Part shown: positions 21,804-34,319 of the stretch, piece by piece | Layout of the letters: every line of letters starts with the position of its first letter | How positions within the stretch are numbered: position 1 is the first letter of the stretch | DNA from: Narthecium ossifragum | Taxonomy: Eukaryota > Streptophyta > Magnoliopsida > Dioscoreales > Nartheciaceae | Reading direction: 5' to 3' | Length of the DNA: 64,000 bases | Assembly (NCBI GenBank): GCA_963920575.1 | Contig: OY986968.1 | Coordinates: forward strand, 9,727,485 to 9,791,484 | Made by a program: the position numbers and the translations under genes | Notes under the pieces: generated by a model | Told to the model about the DNA's origin: nothing | The model's input: only the letters and a program-made list of their open reading frames with translations | Database searches by the model: none

Positions 21804-23235
21804 TGATCGCTCGCAAATGCGTCGTTAAATCAGATGCAAAACGCAATTTAGAATTTATAATCCTTCAATCAATACTACTCTACAAACGTAGAACAGTGGT
21901 GAGATCCGGAGTCGAACCACAGGGAAAGATTGTTTAACAAAAGAAGAAATCAAATTAAATCTCTAAACTCAAGTCCTAAGGCGAAGAAAAGGAGTTTCAA
22001 TGGTTTTGTTATCTAAGGAATTAAACTACTGAAAAAGCAATGAAAAGGTTGAAGTAGATCAATGAGAGAAACAACCTAGGGATCCCTCAATCCACTCTAG
22101 CTTCACTTCCTGTATCCTCTAGCTATCATCTTGCTTCTTCTCTAGACATTATGGAATCATGGCTTCTTAAGCTCACATGAAACCCTAAAAGAAAGTTGGT
22201 GACTACCTAAGGCATAACCTATCTTCGTGTAGCATAGATTGTCTTCGGACTTAACCTGAGTACAATCTATCTTTACTTAGCATAGATTATCTCAAAAGCA
22301 TGTCAAAAACCACATGAAAACCATCTTATGGAACTCTACCATCAAGCACAGCAATCAAGTAGGACACAAAATACGTCAAGGGAAATACTTCCATCAACTC
22401 TATTATCAATAAATTCAAATCCATAAGATCATGTCTATGAGAAAGAAATACAAGAATCAACTAGAAAATACAGAAAGTTACACTAGAGTTTCATGAGATC
22501 CCTAGATCTAGAAGATTAGCCACTCATCTTTTGGATGAAGGCCATGTATTCGATGAAGAAAGCTTGAGATCTACACCACATCTCCGTCTTCTTCTCCAAT
22601 CTGAATTCCTCTGTTTTTCTCTCTATGGGGGCCTCCGGTTTTTCAGCCACAAAGCCCTTTTTATATCTTAATTCCCGGATTAGGGTTTCAAGGTTAAGTT
22701 AGACCTCAAGTGCAACTCGGAATTCCTGGTCCAACCCTGACAGCTTCTTCTAATCGCGACTGGGCTCAACCGGTTCGGAATTTGAGAATGAGTCCAACAC
22801 AAAAGATGTAGATTTGGAAGTCTTCTCTCTTCTCCCGAAGAGTTTGTAATATTTGGACTTATCTAGAATATTTGGAGAATATTCTCCCGACCGTCGATGG
22901 ACCAGTCTTCCAGCAGCTAAATATCTCCATCTTCTTCAAACCTGCTATCAACTCATCAGGAATCTCTGAAAGTGTCCAACATGGAAGTTGTACGTATTGA
23001 TGTCTTCTAGATGTCACCCAAATTTCAGAATATTTGGACTTAAGGATAATATCTGGTGAATATTGTGCTAACAGTCGACAGAGCAGTGTATTTCAGCATA
23101 TTAATCGAATTTCTTGCATTTCTCCTCAAAGCATGATCAAACCTGAAATCAACTAACAAGCTATCAAATACAAACACTCTAGGCCTAACAAAGCTAAGTT
23201 AAGGGGTTTAATCATGAACATTTAGTGACTCATCA
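21804..23235 (-). mobile_element. Athila-type solo LTR
   Basis: 1432 bp, starting TGATCGCTCGCAAATGCG and ending TGACTCATCA, with a perfect CTGAA duplication at 21799-21803 and 23236-23240. The phrase GTCGAACCACAGGGAAAG near its low end is typical of Athila-type LTR ends. The high-coordinate part matches the LTR fragment at 44048-44550. Confidence 0.88.
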
Positions 23236-23331
23236 CTGAACCAAGTCTGTGCCAAGTACTGAGGCCTGCCAAGGACCCCATAAATCCCGTCACTAACCCG
23301 AAGGGTACCTGTCCAAAGTACGTCCCTCCGG

Positions 23332-24203
23332 TGATACGAGGACGAACTGAGCCAATCCAAGAAGGGACCCACATCCTTGCTTGGGTGGGCCCACGCCAAA
23401 GAGCTGGCTGCAACCAGGTCTCTTTGGGCGTCCTAAGCCCAACCATCCAAAAGGATTCTAATTCCCTAGCTGGTTTGCTTACTCAGTTGATTTCCTAGTT
23501 AGTAGTTATCTTGATTGAGTCAGTTTGCTAGTTGAGTTCAGTTTATGATTTGCTTAGCTAGTTCCTATTAGGAGTCCTAGTTTTGGTTGAGTCAAGTCAC
23601 TTGTTTACCTAGTTCATTCTTGGTTATTAGGAGTCAGTTTGAGTTGAATTAGTAAGAGTCTTTTACTTGCTGTCCAAGCAAGAAGGTATTCAGGTTGTAG
23701 TAGAGCTCTCTTGAGGCCTCTATAAAAGGACCTCTATAACTTGTATTAGGGTTTTTATGCATGACGAATTATGAGAATAAAATAGAGTTATTAGTGGGAT
23801 AATTTAGGAGTAGCTGTAAACCTAGGAGTAGCAGTAACCTAGTTTCCTCATAATCCACCAGCCACCTTCATCTCTCTCTACAGCCAGTCCTTCTCCATCA
23901 CCGGTCTCCTTCTCCGCTGCCGTCCACTCTTCGCCACCATCATCACCACTACCAGCCATCACCCACGTTCTCCAAGGCTTGGATCTCCAAGAGAAGCCAA
24001 CCAACCATTGAGGAAGCTGCAAGGTAATCCTCTTCCTCATCCGTCTCTCTCCTCCGGTTTTCAGCCTTCCTTGTAAAATACCTAGGGTGCTTCTCCTAAA
24101 ACCCTAAAGGTATATCTCGACCTAGCCATAGCTTTGGCTAAGGAGGAGCCGAGACTAGGCAAGAGACCAGATACGAAAGCCCTAGAGAAGGTGCATCGTC
24201 TAA
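23332..24203 (+). repeat. 5' LTR of the proline-rich-ORF element
   Basis: TATA box TATAAAAG at 23721-23728 and poly(A) signal AATAAA at 23776-23781. Its last bases (CGTCTAA) have drifted from the CGTATCA of the 3' copy. Confidence 0.85.
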
Positions 24204-24226
24204 ACTTGGTATCAGAGCTCCGTTCC

Positions 24227-26818
24227 ATGGACTGTGCCGCCCAAAGCCTTCTAGAAGCTACTCTGATGGTAGGAGTACCAGCCTATCCTATACCGCCATC
24301 TATGATACCCCTACCATATCATCATCTACCTTCACCCTATGCAGCCGACAATCCAATTCCTCCTAACCAGCCTACTACCCAACCGGTTCAACCCACTCAT
24401 CCTCTTTCCCTTTGCCATCCGTTCCCTAACCCTAACCCTACTGTACCTGGCTGAGTCCCTCCACTACCATATCAGCCTCCTACTCAGCCGGTCCATCCTT
24501 CACCCATACCTGGTCCCACTACCCTTCCTCCGCCACCATACCAGCCCCTATACCCGGCCCATGCCCAGCCTCCATACCGGCAGCCTATGCCACCTCCCTA
24601 CGCACCGTACAACCATAGTCTTCCCTACAATCCATCACCACCGTATCAGCCATTACCTCCACCCTACAACCAACCCAAACCTGCAAACACCAACGTGTAT
24701 TTGATTACCTCTTGGACTCCAAATCCTACTGAAACTAGGATTACAAATCCTACTCTAACTAGGAATCCGAGTCAAACTCAAAGTACGAATTGGACTCAAA
24801 ATCCTACTGGAACTAGGATTACAAATTCTACTCCAACTAGGAATCCTAGTCAAACTTGGAGTGCAGCTTACCCTACAGCTGAACAATGGAAGGAAGCTGT
24901 CCAAAGTTGGATCCCTCTACCTCACCCTTCAGCAGAACAGTGGGAAGCAATGATCCAACGATATTCTCCTCCAAATCAGTCAATACCTATGGGAGTTCAG
25001 ATTTCCAATCAAAATCCCATTCTAGCTGCAACTTGGATTGTAGAACCTAAACCCAACTCTACTTGGATTAGGACTCCTCATACTCCACCTACTCACGAGC
25101 TGCCCCATGACCCAACCCATGAACAACAATCGATGCCCCCTTACCCAACCACACCACATCCCAGCCCAGTCAACATCCTGCCATCATCTCCTTCCTCCTT
25201 CCCTTCATCCAAACCCTACCTTCCCACCACCAGCAAGTCTCCCTATTTCTCTTCGACAGCTCCCGTCACCAACCAAGGCCACCCTCTTTCTCCATGCAAT
25301 ACCACAACCCTTCCTTTACCATCCCCATTGTTGATTGTCATCTCCGGCGATCTACCCACCATCCACGAAGTTGCAACCACCGACCTCACCTTAGTTCAAG
25401 CCCTCCCCGCACCATGTAACCTTCCCCAAGGTCCTCCACACTCCTTTCCCAAACCCATCACAACCGTTCCCCACCATGCCTTCTTCCTCATTGACCCTGG
25501 CGGAAGCTCAAAACCCACTGGCGTTCTTGAAGCTCCTCACAACCACCCAACCTCTCCACCCATAGCCATTCCATGTACAAACCCACAGGCCCCCAACTCC
25601 ATCTTTCCCCACTCCGACGAGTATCCCTCACTGCCGATTGAGTTCCGGTCTCTTTCAGCTACCAGATCTGTTCCCATTCCCAAGCTTCATCAAGTACAGG
25701 ACAGATCTCAACCATCAGATCAGATCAGCTCAAATCACCACCATCCGAACCTGATCAGACTCCGAGTCAATCTTCCACAATTGATAGAGTCAGACTCCAG
25801 CCTACAAGACTTGGACAGATTCAAGCTATGCTCCACCAGATTTGGCTACACCAACCAAATCCGATCCAGCCCAGATCCAGACCAGTTCAAGCTAAGTCAG
25901 GACCAATTGGATTCAACCAAATTCGGGCAAGTCAGATCTGATCCAAGCCCACCACCAAGTCCAATCAAGCTCAGCCAATCCGACTTGATCAAACTTGATT
26001 TCAGACTTCCACCAGATCAGATCCACATGTTCCCTACGCATCTTCAGTTGATCAGGCATCCCCCAACTAATCTGAGCTATCCAAGGAGCTACCCTCCTTA
26101 TTCGGTTGCCGTCTTCCAACTGATCAGATCCAAGAGCATCACCCAGCATCCATCCACCACTCGAAGTTTCAGAACGACTTTGTTGACTCTGACCATGAGG
26201 ACTGATGTTGAAGCTAGAGCCCTGCTGATCCCTTTGGAGCAAAGTAGAGAGATCCCCAAGCTCAACTGTTCTCCACCGTATCCAACTGCCATATTGGGTC
26301 TACATCCACATTGGGAAGACTCGATTCGAGTTGACCTAGTCTTCGACCCAGGAAGCCAGCTACTAAGGACGCACCATCACCGCTCTACAGTTGTCCTTTA
26401 CTTTTTGGAGTTCCAGCGACCGCCAGATACACCGGCGCTTCAGTTTCCTTCTTCCAGACCAGCGACATGGCCTCCTGATTCAGTGGCCCCATTACCACCT
26501 GATCCACCATGGGTTCGACCAGGATTCTCACCGCCAAGTCAGAGCAACTGTTGCGGTCTAGCCACGTCACTCCGGTCCGAGAAGAGCAGAGCCCTTTTCC
26601 CTCAGCAAATTCAGGCCTTAAGGACAAGGCCCATTTCGAAGGGAGAGGGGATGATACGAGGACGAACTGAGCCAATCCAAGAAGGGACCCACGTCCTTGC
26701 TTGGGTGGGCCCACGCCAAGGAGCTGGCTGCAACCAGGTCCCTTTGGGCGTCCTAAGCCCAACCATCCAAAAGGATTCTAATTCCCTAGCTGGTTTGCTT
26801 ACTCAGTTGATTTCCTAG
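24227..26818 (+). CDS. Hypothetical proline-rich protein of a non-autonomous LTR element
   Basis: The frame starts with the ATG at 24227 (MDCAAQSLLEATLMVG), 20 bases after the primer site, and stays open for about 860 codons apart from one TGA at 24452-24454. It ends inside the 3' LTR. Residues 15-160 are a P/Y/Q-rich stretch. Then comes a 26-residue repeat of the NPTxTRITNxTxTRNPSQT kind, and a pair PTAEQWKEAVQSW / PSAEQWEAMIQRY. The rest is rich in P, S, T and H. The end (ALRTRPISKGEGMI) resembles chromovirus pol tails, so the ORF may have replaced gag-pol. I recognise no domain. It could also be an open frame by chance in C-rich DNA with few stops. Confidence 0.45.
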
Positions 26819-27525
26819 TTAGTAGTTATCTTTGATTGAGTCAGTTTGCTAGTTGAGTTCAGTTTATGATTTGCTTAGCTAGTTCCTATTAGGAGTCCTA
26901 GTTTTGGTTGAGTTAAGTCACTTGTTTACCTAGTTCATTCTTGGTTATTAGGAGTCAGTTTGAGTCGAATTAGTAAGAGTCTTTTACTTGCTGTCCAAGC
27001 AAGAAGGTATTCAGGTTGTAGTAGAGCTCTCTTGAGGCCTCTATAAAAGGACCTCTATAACTTGTATTAGGGTTTTTATGCATGACGAATTATGAGAATA
27101 AAATAGAGTTATTAGTAGGATAATTTAGGAGTAGCTGTAAACCTAGGAGTAGCAGTAACCTAGTTTCCTCATAATCTACCAGCCACCTTCATCTCTCTCT
27201 ACAACCGGTCCTTCTCTATCACCGGTCTCCTTCTCCGCTGCCGTCCACTCCTTCGCCACCATCATCACCACTACCAGCCATCACCCACGTTCTCCAAGGC
27301 TTGGATCTCCAAGAGAAGCCAACCAACCATTGAGGAAGCTACAAGGTAATCCTCTTCCTCATCCGTCTCTCTCCTCCGGTTTTCAGCCTTCCTTGTTGAA
27401 TACCTAGGGTGCTTCTCCTAAAACCCTAAAGGTATATCTCGACCTAGCCATAGCTTTTGATAAGGAGAAGCCGAGACTAGGCAAGAGACCAGATACGAAA
27501 GCCCTAGAGAAGGTGCATCGTATCA
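26652..27525 (+). repeat. 3' LTR of the proline-rich-ORF element
   Basis: Same structure as 23332-24203, with TATAAAAGG at 27042-27050. It directly follows the polypurine tract. Confidence 0.88.
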
Positions 27526-29327
27526 TCCGACAACCACTGTTCAAGGGTAGACATTCTCCGACATTCCCTGACACAGGGTGAACATGACGATACCTGTAGG
27601 ACACCCCACTCCAAGTGAGATCTCCATACTTGGTGGAACAACCGTGGTTATGACAACCAACTCTCAGCACTCCAAGCAACAGAGCTAACACGACCCCAAA
27701 CATCAGACTAACATCACTACAATCAAACCCTAGGCCTCTAACACACAATCAACAATGCATGCAACAGTATAAACAAGCAACAATCAAGGGCATACATTCG
27801 GCCCGTTTATACTAAACATTCCCGAGGTTCATGACTCCCTCGGTTAACCACAAAGCGATAAAGGGCATACCCCCAGCCCATTTACTCTACACAATCCCGG
27901 GAGTCATCACACTCTCGGATCAACCACAAAGCGGTAACAAACAACAGTTTATAGCAATATCACTAAACATGTCATTCTCTGCTACCCTCAGACACTGTTC
28001 ATGAGAAACACTGGATCGATCCAAACATAACCATGGATCGATCCGACTTGCCCTCAGTGAACATACCATCTTGGGTGCAATCGGGATCGATCCAAGATCC
28101 AAAACAGCAAACGGCTAGAATTTAGAGAAACCCATTAAAAAACACTATTCAAGGCTGGCGGTCGATCAACGGATCGACCTTGGAAAAGTTAAGATTGAGG
28201 GTCGGATCGACCATGATAAGCTATTCTGGTGATTTTTAGGCTCACGGTCGACCGTGGAGACCGCGACGGTCGACCGTGGAGTCCGACGGTTGATCCACGG
28301 ATCAACCGAGACACTATTCATGAAAAACTCTGCTCTGACACAGCTCGGAATAAAAATCACCAAAACTCGTAGAAAATTCGGAAAAATATGAAATCAATTG
28401 GCTTGGAAAGTATACTCAGAGATCTACAACTTTCAAGTTCATCAAAACCCAAGAACATGCACGTAATTATCGAAAAACTCGCCGCAAGACGGCTGTTCTT
28501 CAAGAACAGCAGAAACCGGAAAATCCGAGATTAAACATGCATAAATCCTACTAAAATCTCAACCAAAGCTTATGAAACTTAAACAAGAAATTCTACTAAG
28601 CAAGAGGAATCCAAAAACACAAAGAACAGCAAGATCAAACGGCTAGATTAAAAGAAACCCATTAAACAACTCATGTAGGTAGAACACCTACCGGAAATGT
28701 AATTCTCGGCTGATTCCCCGCAAACCGGCCACCAACAGAGCTTCAATCCACACCAGAGATCTTCCTCACGCCGCTACGGTTCCAACGAGCCTTAAAACGC
28801 TCAAAACGGTGGCTGGAGGAGGGAGAACTGTGGAGAAGAAGGTTCAGCCGAAAACAGGGGAAGCAGAGCTCTTGGGAAGGAGAAAGAAGAAGCCAGCCGA
28901 AGAGGAGGAGAAGAGGAAGAAGAAGGAAAAGGGAAGGAGAAAGCTGAGAAAGGAGGGGAAAAGGGGGAGCAGAGAGAGAAAGTCTCCTCTCCCCTGACAG
29001 CGGAGGGCGACGGCCACGACGGCCATCCTCGCAACTCCATCGACGTGCTACAGTGTCCGGATCGATCCAAGACCTAGCTGGATCGATCCAACACTAGCAA
29101 GGATTGATCCACAGGTCAAAAACCTCCTAAACGGATCTAGTCAAACACAATCATCAATCAGAGGCTGTGTGCGCACACGGGTGATAAACTAACCGATGAG
29201 GCGCAATTTACCAAATTGCCCTTGTGGTCAACAACTAGTTACAGGAATAGAGGGACAGGTCCTCACACATATACAGGGTCACCCTAAGCGAGGCAGGAAA
29301 CTAACACTGCCATCTCATAAGCAGGAA

Positions 29328-29996
29328 ACCGTGAGGCATGACGGTCGATAGGTGGATCGACCGTGGCTCAAGGAAAGCCTGGCGGACGATGTCACGGACG
29401 ATGCGACGGTCGACCGTGAGCCCAGAAAAGAGCCGTTAAAGAGCCGTTGCAGGAGAAAGAAATAGCCGTTGGGAGGCTATTTGGAAGGGTTGGAAGCTCA
29501 GCTAAAAAAGGAAAAGTCCAGCAAACTTGCCAAGTACTTAGGGGGAGCTAAGAGATTATTGTGATAATATTCTAGCAAGTTTTATTCTCTTTATTTGTGA
29601 GCTAAACCTTTGTAAAACTACTTCAAGTGTGAAGTAGACTTTGAGAGAGAGATCCAATAGTGAGATTGGAGAGATTGTAAGGTTACCAAGCACCCGTAAG
29701 CTTGGTGGATAGGTTGCCAAGCACCCGGAAGCTTGGTGGAAAAGCTTGTAAGAGGTCTTGCAAGTAATGGAACCTTAAGGAGTGCCTTGAGAGAAGTGGA
29801 CGTAGGAATGGTTGGCCGAACCACTATAAAACTTATGGTGCAATCTCTCTAACTCTCCTCTATCCTTCTATTTAATTGCTTAATTATCTATTCATATCAT
29901 TTACAAGCATACAAGTTTATTAGACTCCTCCTATCTAGGTTTTTCTTTATCGATCATTGTTTAAAGCCTAAGATAACCCCCCCTCTTAGAGCTTCA
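29328..29996 (+). repeat. 5' LTR of gag-only copia, truncated
   Basis: Matches 32122-32791 from ACCGTGAGG to the end GAGCTTCA. Confidence 0.85.
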
Positions 29997-29998
29997 AT

Positions 29999-30010
29999 TG
30001 GTATCAGAGC
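29999..30010 (+). other. Primer binding site, tRNA-iMet type
   Basis: TGGTATCAGAGC two bases after the 5' LTR end. Confidence 0.9.
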
Positions 30011-30060
30011 TAGGTCTCTATTTTTGTGGTGTAACAACCCATAGAGGATCCTAGATCGAT

Positions 30061-31113
30061 ATGGAAAACATAGAGGGACAATCCACAAATAGGCCACCTT
30101 ACTTCAATGGTTCAAACTATACATATTGGAAGAATAGGATGGAAATATTTATAAAATCCATGGATTATGAAGCATGGATGGTTATTGAGGATGGCTCAAC
30201 TATTCCTACCAAAATTCATGAAGGAAAGGAAGTGCCTAAGGCTAAGAGTGAGCTCACCCGTACTGATTTGAAAAATTTGCAAGTCAATGCCAAAGCCAAA
30301 AATTTCTTATTTTGTGCCCTTAGCCCTTATGAATTTAATAGAATTTCAGCTTGTAAATCGGCTAAGGAAATATAGGAGAAGCTTGAGATAACTCATGAAG
30401 GAACTAGCCGAGTAAAGGAGTCTAAGATTAGCATGCTTGTTAATGATTATGAGTTATTTTCCATGAAGGATGATGAAGATATAAATGAGATGTTTATTCG
30501 CTTTACCAATATCATAAATGTTCTTGATTCTCTTGGTAAAAGCTATACTAATGATGAGATGGTAAGAAAGATCCTTAGATGTCTACCTAAGACATGGGAT
30601 CCCAAGGTGACAGCAATAGAAGAAGCTAAAGATTTAACCAAGCTGTCCCTTGATGAGCTAATGGGTTCTCTCATGACATATGAGATGAACATAGAGAGGA
30701 GCAATGATGGAGAAAGGAAGAAAAAGAAAACCATTGCTTTCAAGTCAACATACAAGGATTCATCCGACTCAAGCGATGAAGATGATGATGAGGAGATGCA
30801 AAACATCACAAGAAGAATCCAACGAATCATCAAGAATTAAGGAAAGAAAAATTCCAAAGGTGAAAAAGGAAACTCCTCTTCTTACATAAATAAAATTACT
30901 TGTTATGAGTGTAGGAAGCCCGGACATTACATGTCGGATTGTCCAAAGCTCAAGAAATCTTCAAAGAAGAAGAAAGCCAAGGAAGAAAGTGACTCGAGCT
31001 CCACCTCCGAAGAAGAAGAAGAAAAAGAAACAACACATCTTTGTCTAACTGCCTTCGGAATAAACGAAAATAAAATTGACAAGTGGAGGCGCAAGGTATT
31101 TAAAGGAGGATAA
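30061..31113 (+). pseudogene. gag: Copia gag with CCHC knuckle
   Basis: A single frame of about 350 codons starting ATG GAA AAC at 30061, broken by TAG (30373-30375, a likely TGG to TAG change in IWEKLEITHEG) and TAA (30838-30840). The N-terminus has PPYFNGSNYTYWKNRMEIFI, the start typical of plant copia gag. The capsid part has DYELFSMKDDEDINEMFIRFTNI and ILRCLPKTWDPKVTAIEEAKDL. After an acidic stretch, the knuckle CYECRKPGHYMSDC (C-x2-C-x4-H-x4-C) is at about 30901-30942. A K/E/S-rich tail follows. It would form the capsid in the cytoplasm. No enzyme domains come after it. Confidence 0.88.
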
Positions 31114-31754
31114 CATTTTGGGGTATAAGGTAATGGAGGTATGTCTTAATTTTCGATATATGTCTCCTCCATTACATCTTCTTATTCCATTTTTTTAAGT
31201 AGTTTATTGTTTGAAAATGGTTTAAGAAAGTCTTTTGTGTGAAGAATTGATTACTTTTTACAAATGACCATTTTGATTGTAAATCTTCATTTGGTATATT
31301 GTTTTGAGATGATTTTAAAACTATCTATTTGTTTCTCTTAAGAAATGTTTTTTGTTTTAAACTTGATTCTTCTTCCCTCCTCTACCAAATCTTTTTAATA
31401 ATGTCAAAGAGGGAGAAATATTGTGATATCAGTTTTTGAAAGCTCTTAAAACCTTATATTCTACATACTTGAAACATTTTGATGTTTAAAGGATTTACTG
31501 GAGATTTCATGAGAAAATAATATCATGTCTCATTTTTCTATACAAAGAGGTACATAGGTCATATTTTGCACTTTCATATCTTTTGACCTATAATCAAGCC
31601 TGATGTATCTTTTTAGTGATATATGACTTGTTGCCTCAGAGAAATTCACTTTAGAACATATTTTATGAGGTAAATGGATGCATGAATTAAGAGGGAGCTT
31701 TCAATGGTTTATCATCACAATTTAAAAGGTTGGCATCATCAAAAAGAGGGAGAT
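31114..31754 (+). other. Non-coding region of gag-only copia
   Basis: AT-rich, with no coding signal. It ends in AAAAAGAGGGAGA (31741-31753), the polypurine tract. A second purine block, AAAGAGGGAGAAA, lies near 31405. Confidence 0.75.
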
Positions 31755-32791
31755 TGTTAGCCTAGATATTGTTTTGATGATGTCAATATATAATTGATGA
31801 TAAAACAATGATTTAATATTATTATCCCTTAATTTGAAAAGCATTAAATCATATTTAAAGTGTTTTTGTACTGACGGTCGATGCGACGGACGATGCATGG
31901 ATCGACCGTGGGATATGGCGGTTGATGGAAGGATCGATCGCGGAAGCTAAACATGGGAATATAGGCGACGGTCGACCGTGAGGTGTGACGGTCGATGGAC
32001 CTATCGACCGTGGCCTATATGACTTGGCTCAAAGGGAGCGACGGTCGATCGGTGTATCGACCGTGGGAAGCGGTTTTCCAGACAGAGCCTGACGGACGAT
32101 GTCACGGTCGATGGGACGGTTGACCGTGAGGCGTGACGGTCGATAGGTGGATCGACCGTGGCTCAAGAAAAGCATGGCGGACGATGTCACGGACGATGCG
32201 ACGGTCGACCGTGAGCCCAGAAAAGAGCCGTTAAAGAGCCGTTGCAGGAGAAAGAAATAGCCGTTGGGAGGATATTTGGAAGGGTTGGAAGCTCAGCTAT
32301 AAAAGGAAAAGTCCAGCAAACTTGCCAAGTACTTAGGGGGAGCTAAGAGATTATTGTGATAATATTCTAGCAAGTTTTATTCTCTTTATTTGTGAGCTAA
32401 ACCTTTGTAAAACTACTTCAAGTGTGAAGTAGATTTTGAGAGAGAGATCCAATAGTGAGATTGGAGAGATTGTAAGGTTACCAAGCACCCGTAAGCTTGG
32501 TGGATAGGTTGCCAAGCACCCGGAAGCTTGGTAGAAAAGCTTGTAAGAGGTCTTGCAAGTAGTGGAACCTCAAAAAGTGCGTTGAGAGAAGTGGACGTAG
32601 GCATGGTTGGCCGAACCACTATAAAACTTATGGTGCAATCTCTCTAACTCTCCTCTATCCTTCTATTTAATTGCTTAATTATCTATTCATATCATTTACA
32701 AGCATACAAGTTTATTAGACTCCTCCTATCTAGGTTTTTCTTTATTGATCATTGTTTAAAGCCTAAGATAACCCCCCCTCTTAGAGCTTCA
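31755..32791 (+). repeat. 3' LTR of gag-only copia
   Basis: 1037 bp, TGTTAGCCTAG to GAGCTTCA. The first half (31874-32215) is a dense run of GGTCGACC and GGTCGATxxxxxxATCGACC palindromes. Confidence 0.88.
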
Positions 32792-34319
32792 GACACGACC
32801 TCTAAATCATCGATCAACAAGTGTTCATGTCATATAGGCCTATCATCGAAATCGACTGAACACAACCATTCAAACCCGGACCAAGCTATCCAGCCCCGGT
32901 CCTAAGGCTAAACCCAAGCTTCCAATTCTCGGGACGGCGATACCGCAAATCACCCACGCCTTAACCTTATGCAGCTAATGCACAACCGGATGCATGCTAT
33001 GAACACACAGGGAAGCAGATAAGCATGCAACATATGTGACGATAAAATAAACATGGTCTGGGCTCGGCCCCCTGCCGACCCGGAGTGGTGAACAGACAAT
33101 GCAGGCCAAGGAACTGCTGCAGTAGCAACCCCACCAACTGCAGCCAGTCTACAAAAAGACAGCATGTTACGGGAAGCAACCCCGACAAACAAGGCTAACA
33201 GTACAACATGCTCCCTATACATCTCGGGAGTCGTCACTCTCCCGGTTTACCACTACCCCTCATTATGAGGCTAACATGCTCAAGATATGTATAAGGTATA
33301 AAGCGGTAAAGAAAACCGCACATACAAAGCCCCGCGGGCAAACTTTGATGAAAACACCTCCCTGCAACCAAAAGGATTGATCCTTTCCAAGAAAGGATCG
33401 ATCTTCTTTGCAAACAGGGAGTTTCATCTCTGTCAAGCCAAAAAGGATCGATCTTCCCTCTAGGATGATCAATCACTTTCGTGACCAGGGACCCTCTCTA
33501 TGCCACCAAGCAAAAGATCGATCTTCTTCCACCAGAAGATCGATCATGCACGGGCCAGACATGACGCCCCAAGAATGATCGATCCTTCCTAAAAAAGGAT
33601 CGATCCCGTTGGGTTCTCCGACGACCGGCTGACGAGAAATACCGTCGGAAAACTCTACCAAACCCCATAAAACCTTGGGATCTGGTAGTACGAAGAACCA
33701 CGAGTCTAAAACTAGTAATTGTATTGAAAACAAACATGCATACGAGCAAATCTAAGCAAAAGAATCATAGTCAAGCTCAAAACTCACAAAAACCGAAAAA
33801 CAAGTTGGTAGTATCTCTACCCAGACATAAGTAGCTTCAATCCCAGCTGCCAAGCCAAGGATCGTCCTCGACCTCTTCCAAATCCAACTGGATCTGAGCT
33901 CAGGAACGACGGATTTCAAAAGAGATTAAAGAAGGAGGTTGCGTCCATTTTATAGACGGACGAACCGACTTATGAATGATCGATCCTTCATGACGATCCA
34001 GTTTGACTTTCTGGCACTAAAGGATCGATCTTCTTAGCAAGAGAAGATTGATCTTTTTGGTGCAGAAAGCTAGACTTGGGTTAGAACACAAGCCTAAGCC
34101 CGGATCTTTCAATCCCGAGTTCACCTAACCGTTCTAACCAAACATTATCACAAACACGGTCAGTGTGTGCACACGCGGGTGTGAAACAAACCGACAATAC
34201 GCAATATACCAAATTTTCCTTGCGGCCCAAGCAACAATGCGATCAATCGAATCGCGCGATCGACGCGAAACAAGCAACAAGCAATCAGCCTGAGTAGAGG
34301 GACATGTCCTCACAACGCA

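Larger units (their letters stand above)
23332..27525 (+). mobile_element. LTR retrotransposon with an unrecognised proline-rich ORF
   Basis: Two LTRs (23332-24203, 872 bp; 26652-27525, 874 bp) that are very similar by eye. The LTR ends are inverted: TGATACGA and TCGTATCA. A tRNA-iMet primer site TGGTATCAGAGC starts at 24207, and a polypurine tract AAGGGAGAGGGGA ends at 26651. Flanks TCCGG and TCCGA give a 4/5 target duplication inside LTR4. The internal part is 2.4 kb with no RT, integrase or protease motif in any frame, so it must be moved by another element. Confidence 0.88.
21367..29267 (-). mobile_element. Tekay-family solo LTR (LTR4), split by insertions
   Basis: Starts TGTCGTACCCCGGCCC and ends GGTCCTCACA. 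It is flanked by a perfect CATAT duplication (21362-21366 and 29268-29272) inside LTR3. Own segments are 21367-21803, 23236-23331 and 27526-29267. It carries GGATCGATCC and CGGTCGACCGTGG palindromes (28012-28320, 29055-29110) and the purine-rich tract (28811-28995). Confidence 0.88.
29328..32791 (+). mobile_element. Gag-only copia element (TR-GAG-like)
   Basis: The order is truncated 5' LTR (29328-29996), primer site (29999-30010), gag frame (30061-31113), 640 bp without coding, polypurine tract (31741-31753) and full 3' LTR (31755-32791). The internal region is only about 1.76 kb and has no protease, integrase, RT or RNase H. This is the structure named terminal-repeat retrotransposon with gag domain. 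It lies in LTR3. The first 367 bp of its 5' LTR are deleted together with adjacent LTR3 sequence. Confidence 0.85.
20805..34314 (-). mobile_element. Tekay-family solo LTR (LTR3), split by insertions
   Basis: Starts TGTCGCGCCCCGACCC at 20805 and ends TGTCCTCACA at 34314. Flanks are ACGTA (20800-20804) and ACGCA (34315-34319), a duplication with one change. Own sequence lies at 20805-21361, 29273-29327 and 32792-34314. The rest is LTR4 and a copia element. No internal region is present, so it is a solo LTR. About 110 bp that LTR1 has (around 13110-13215) are missing at the copia junction. Confidence 0.85.

Noticed and set aside
24424..24440. Telomere-like CCCTAACCCTAACCCTA
   Set aside because: Only about three units, within the proline- and asparagine-rich coding frame of the LTR element. 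No array.
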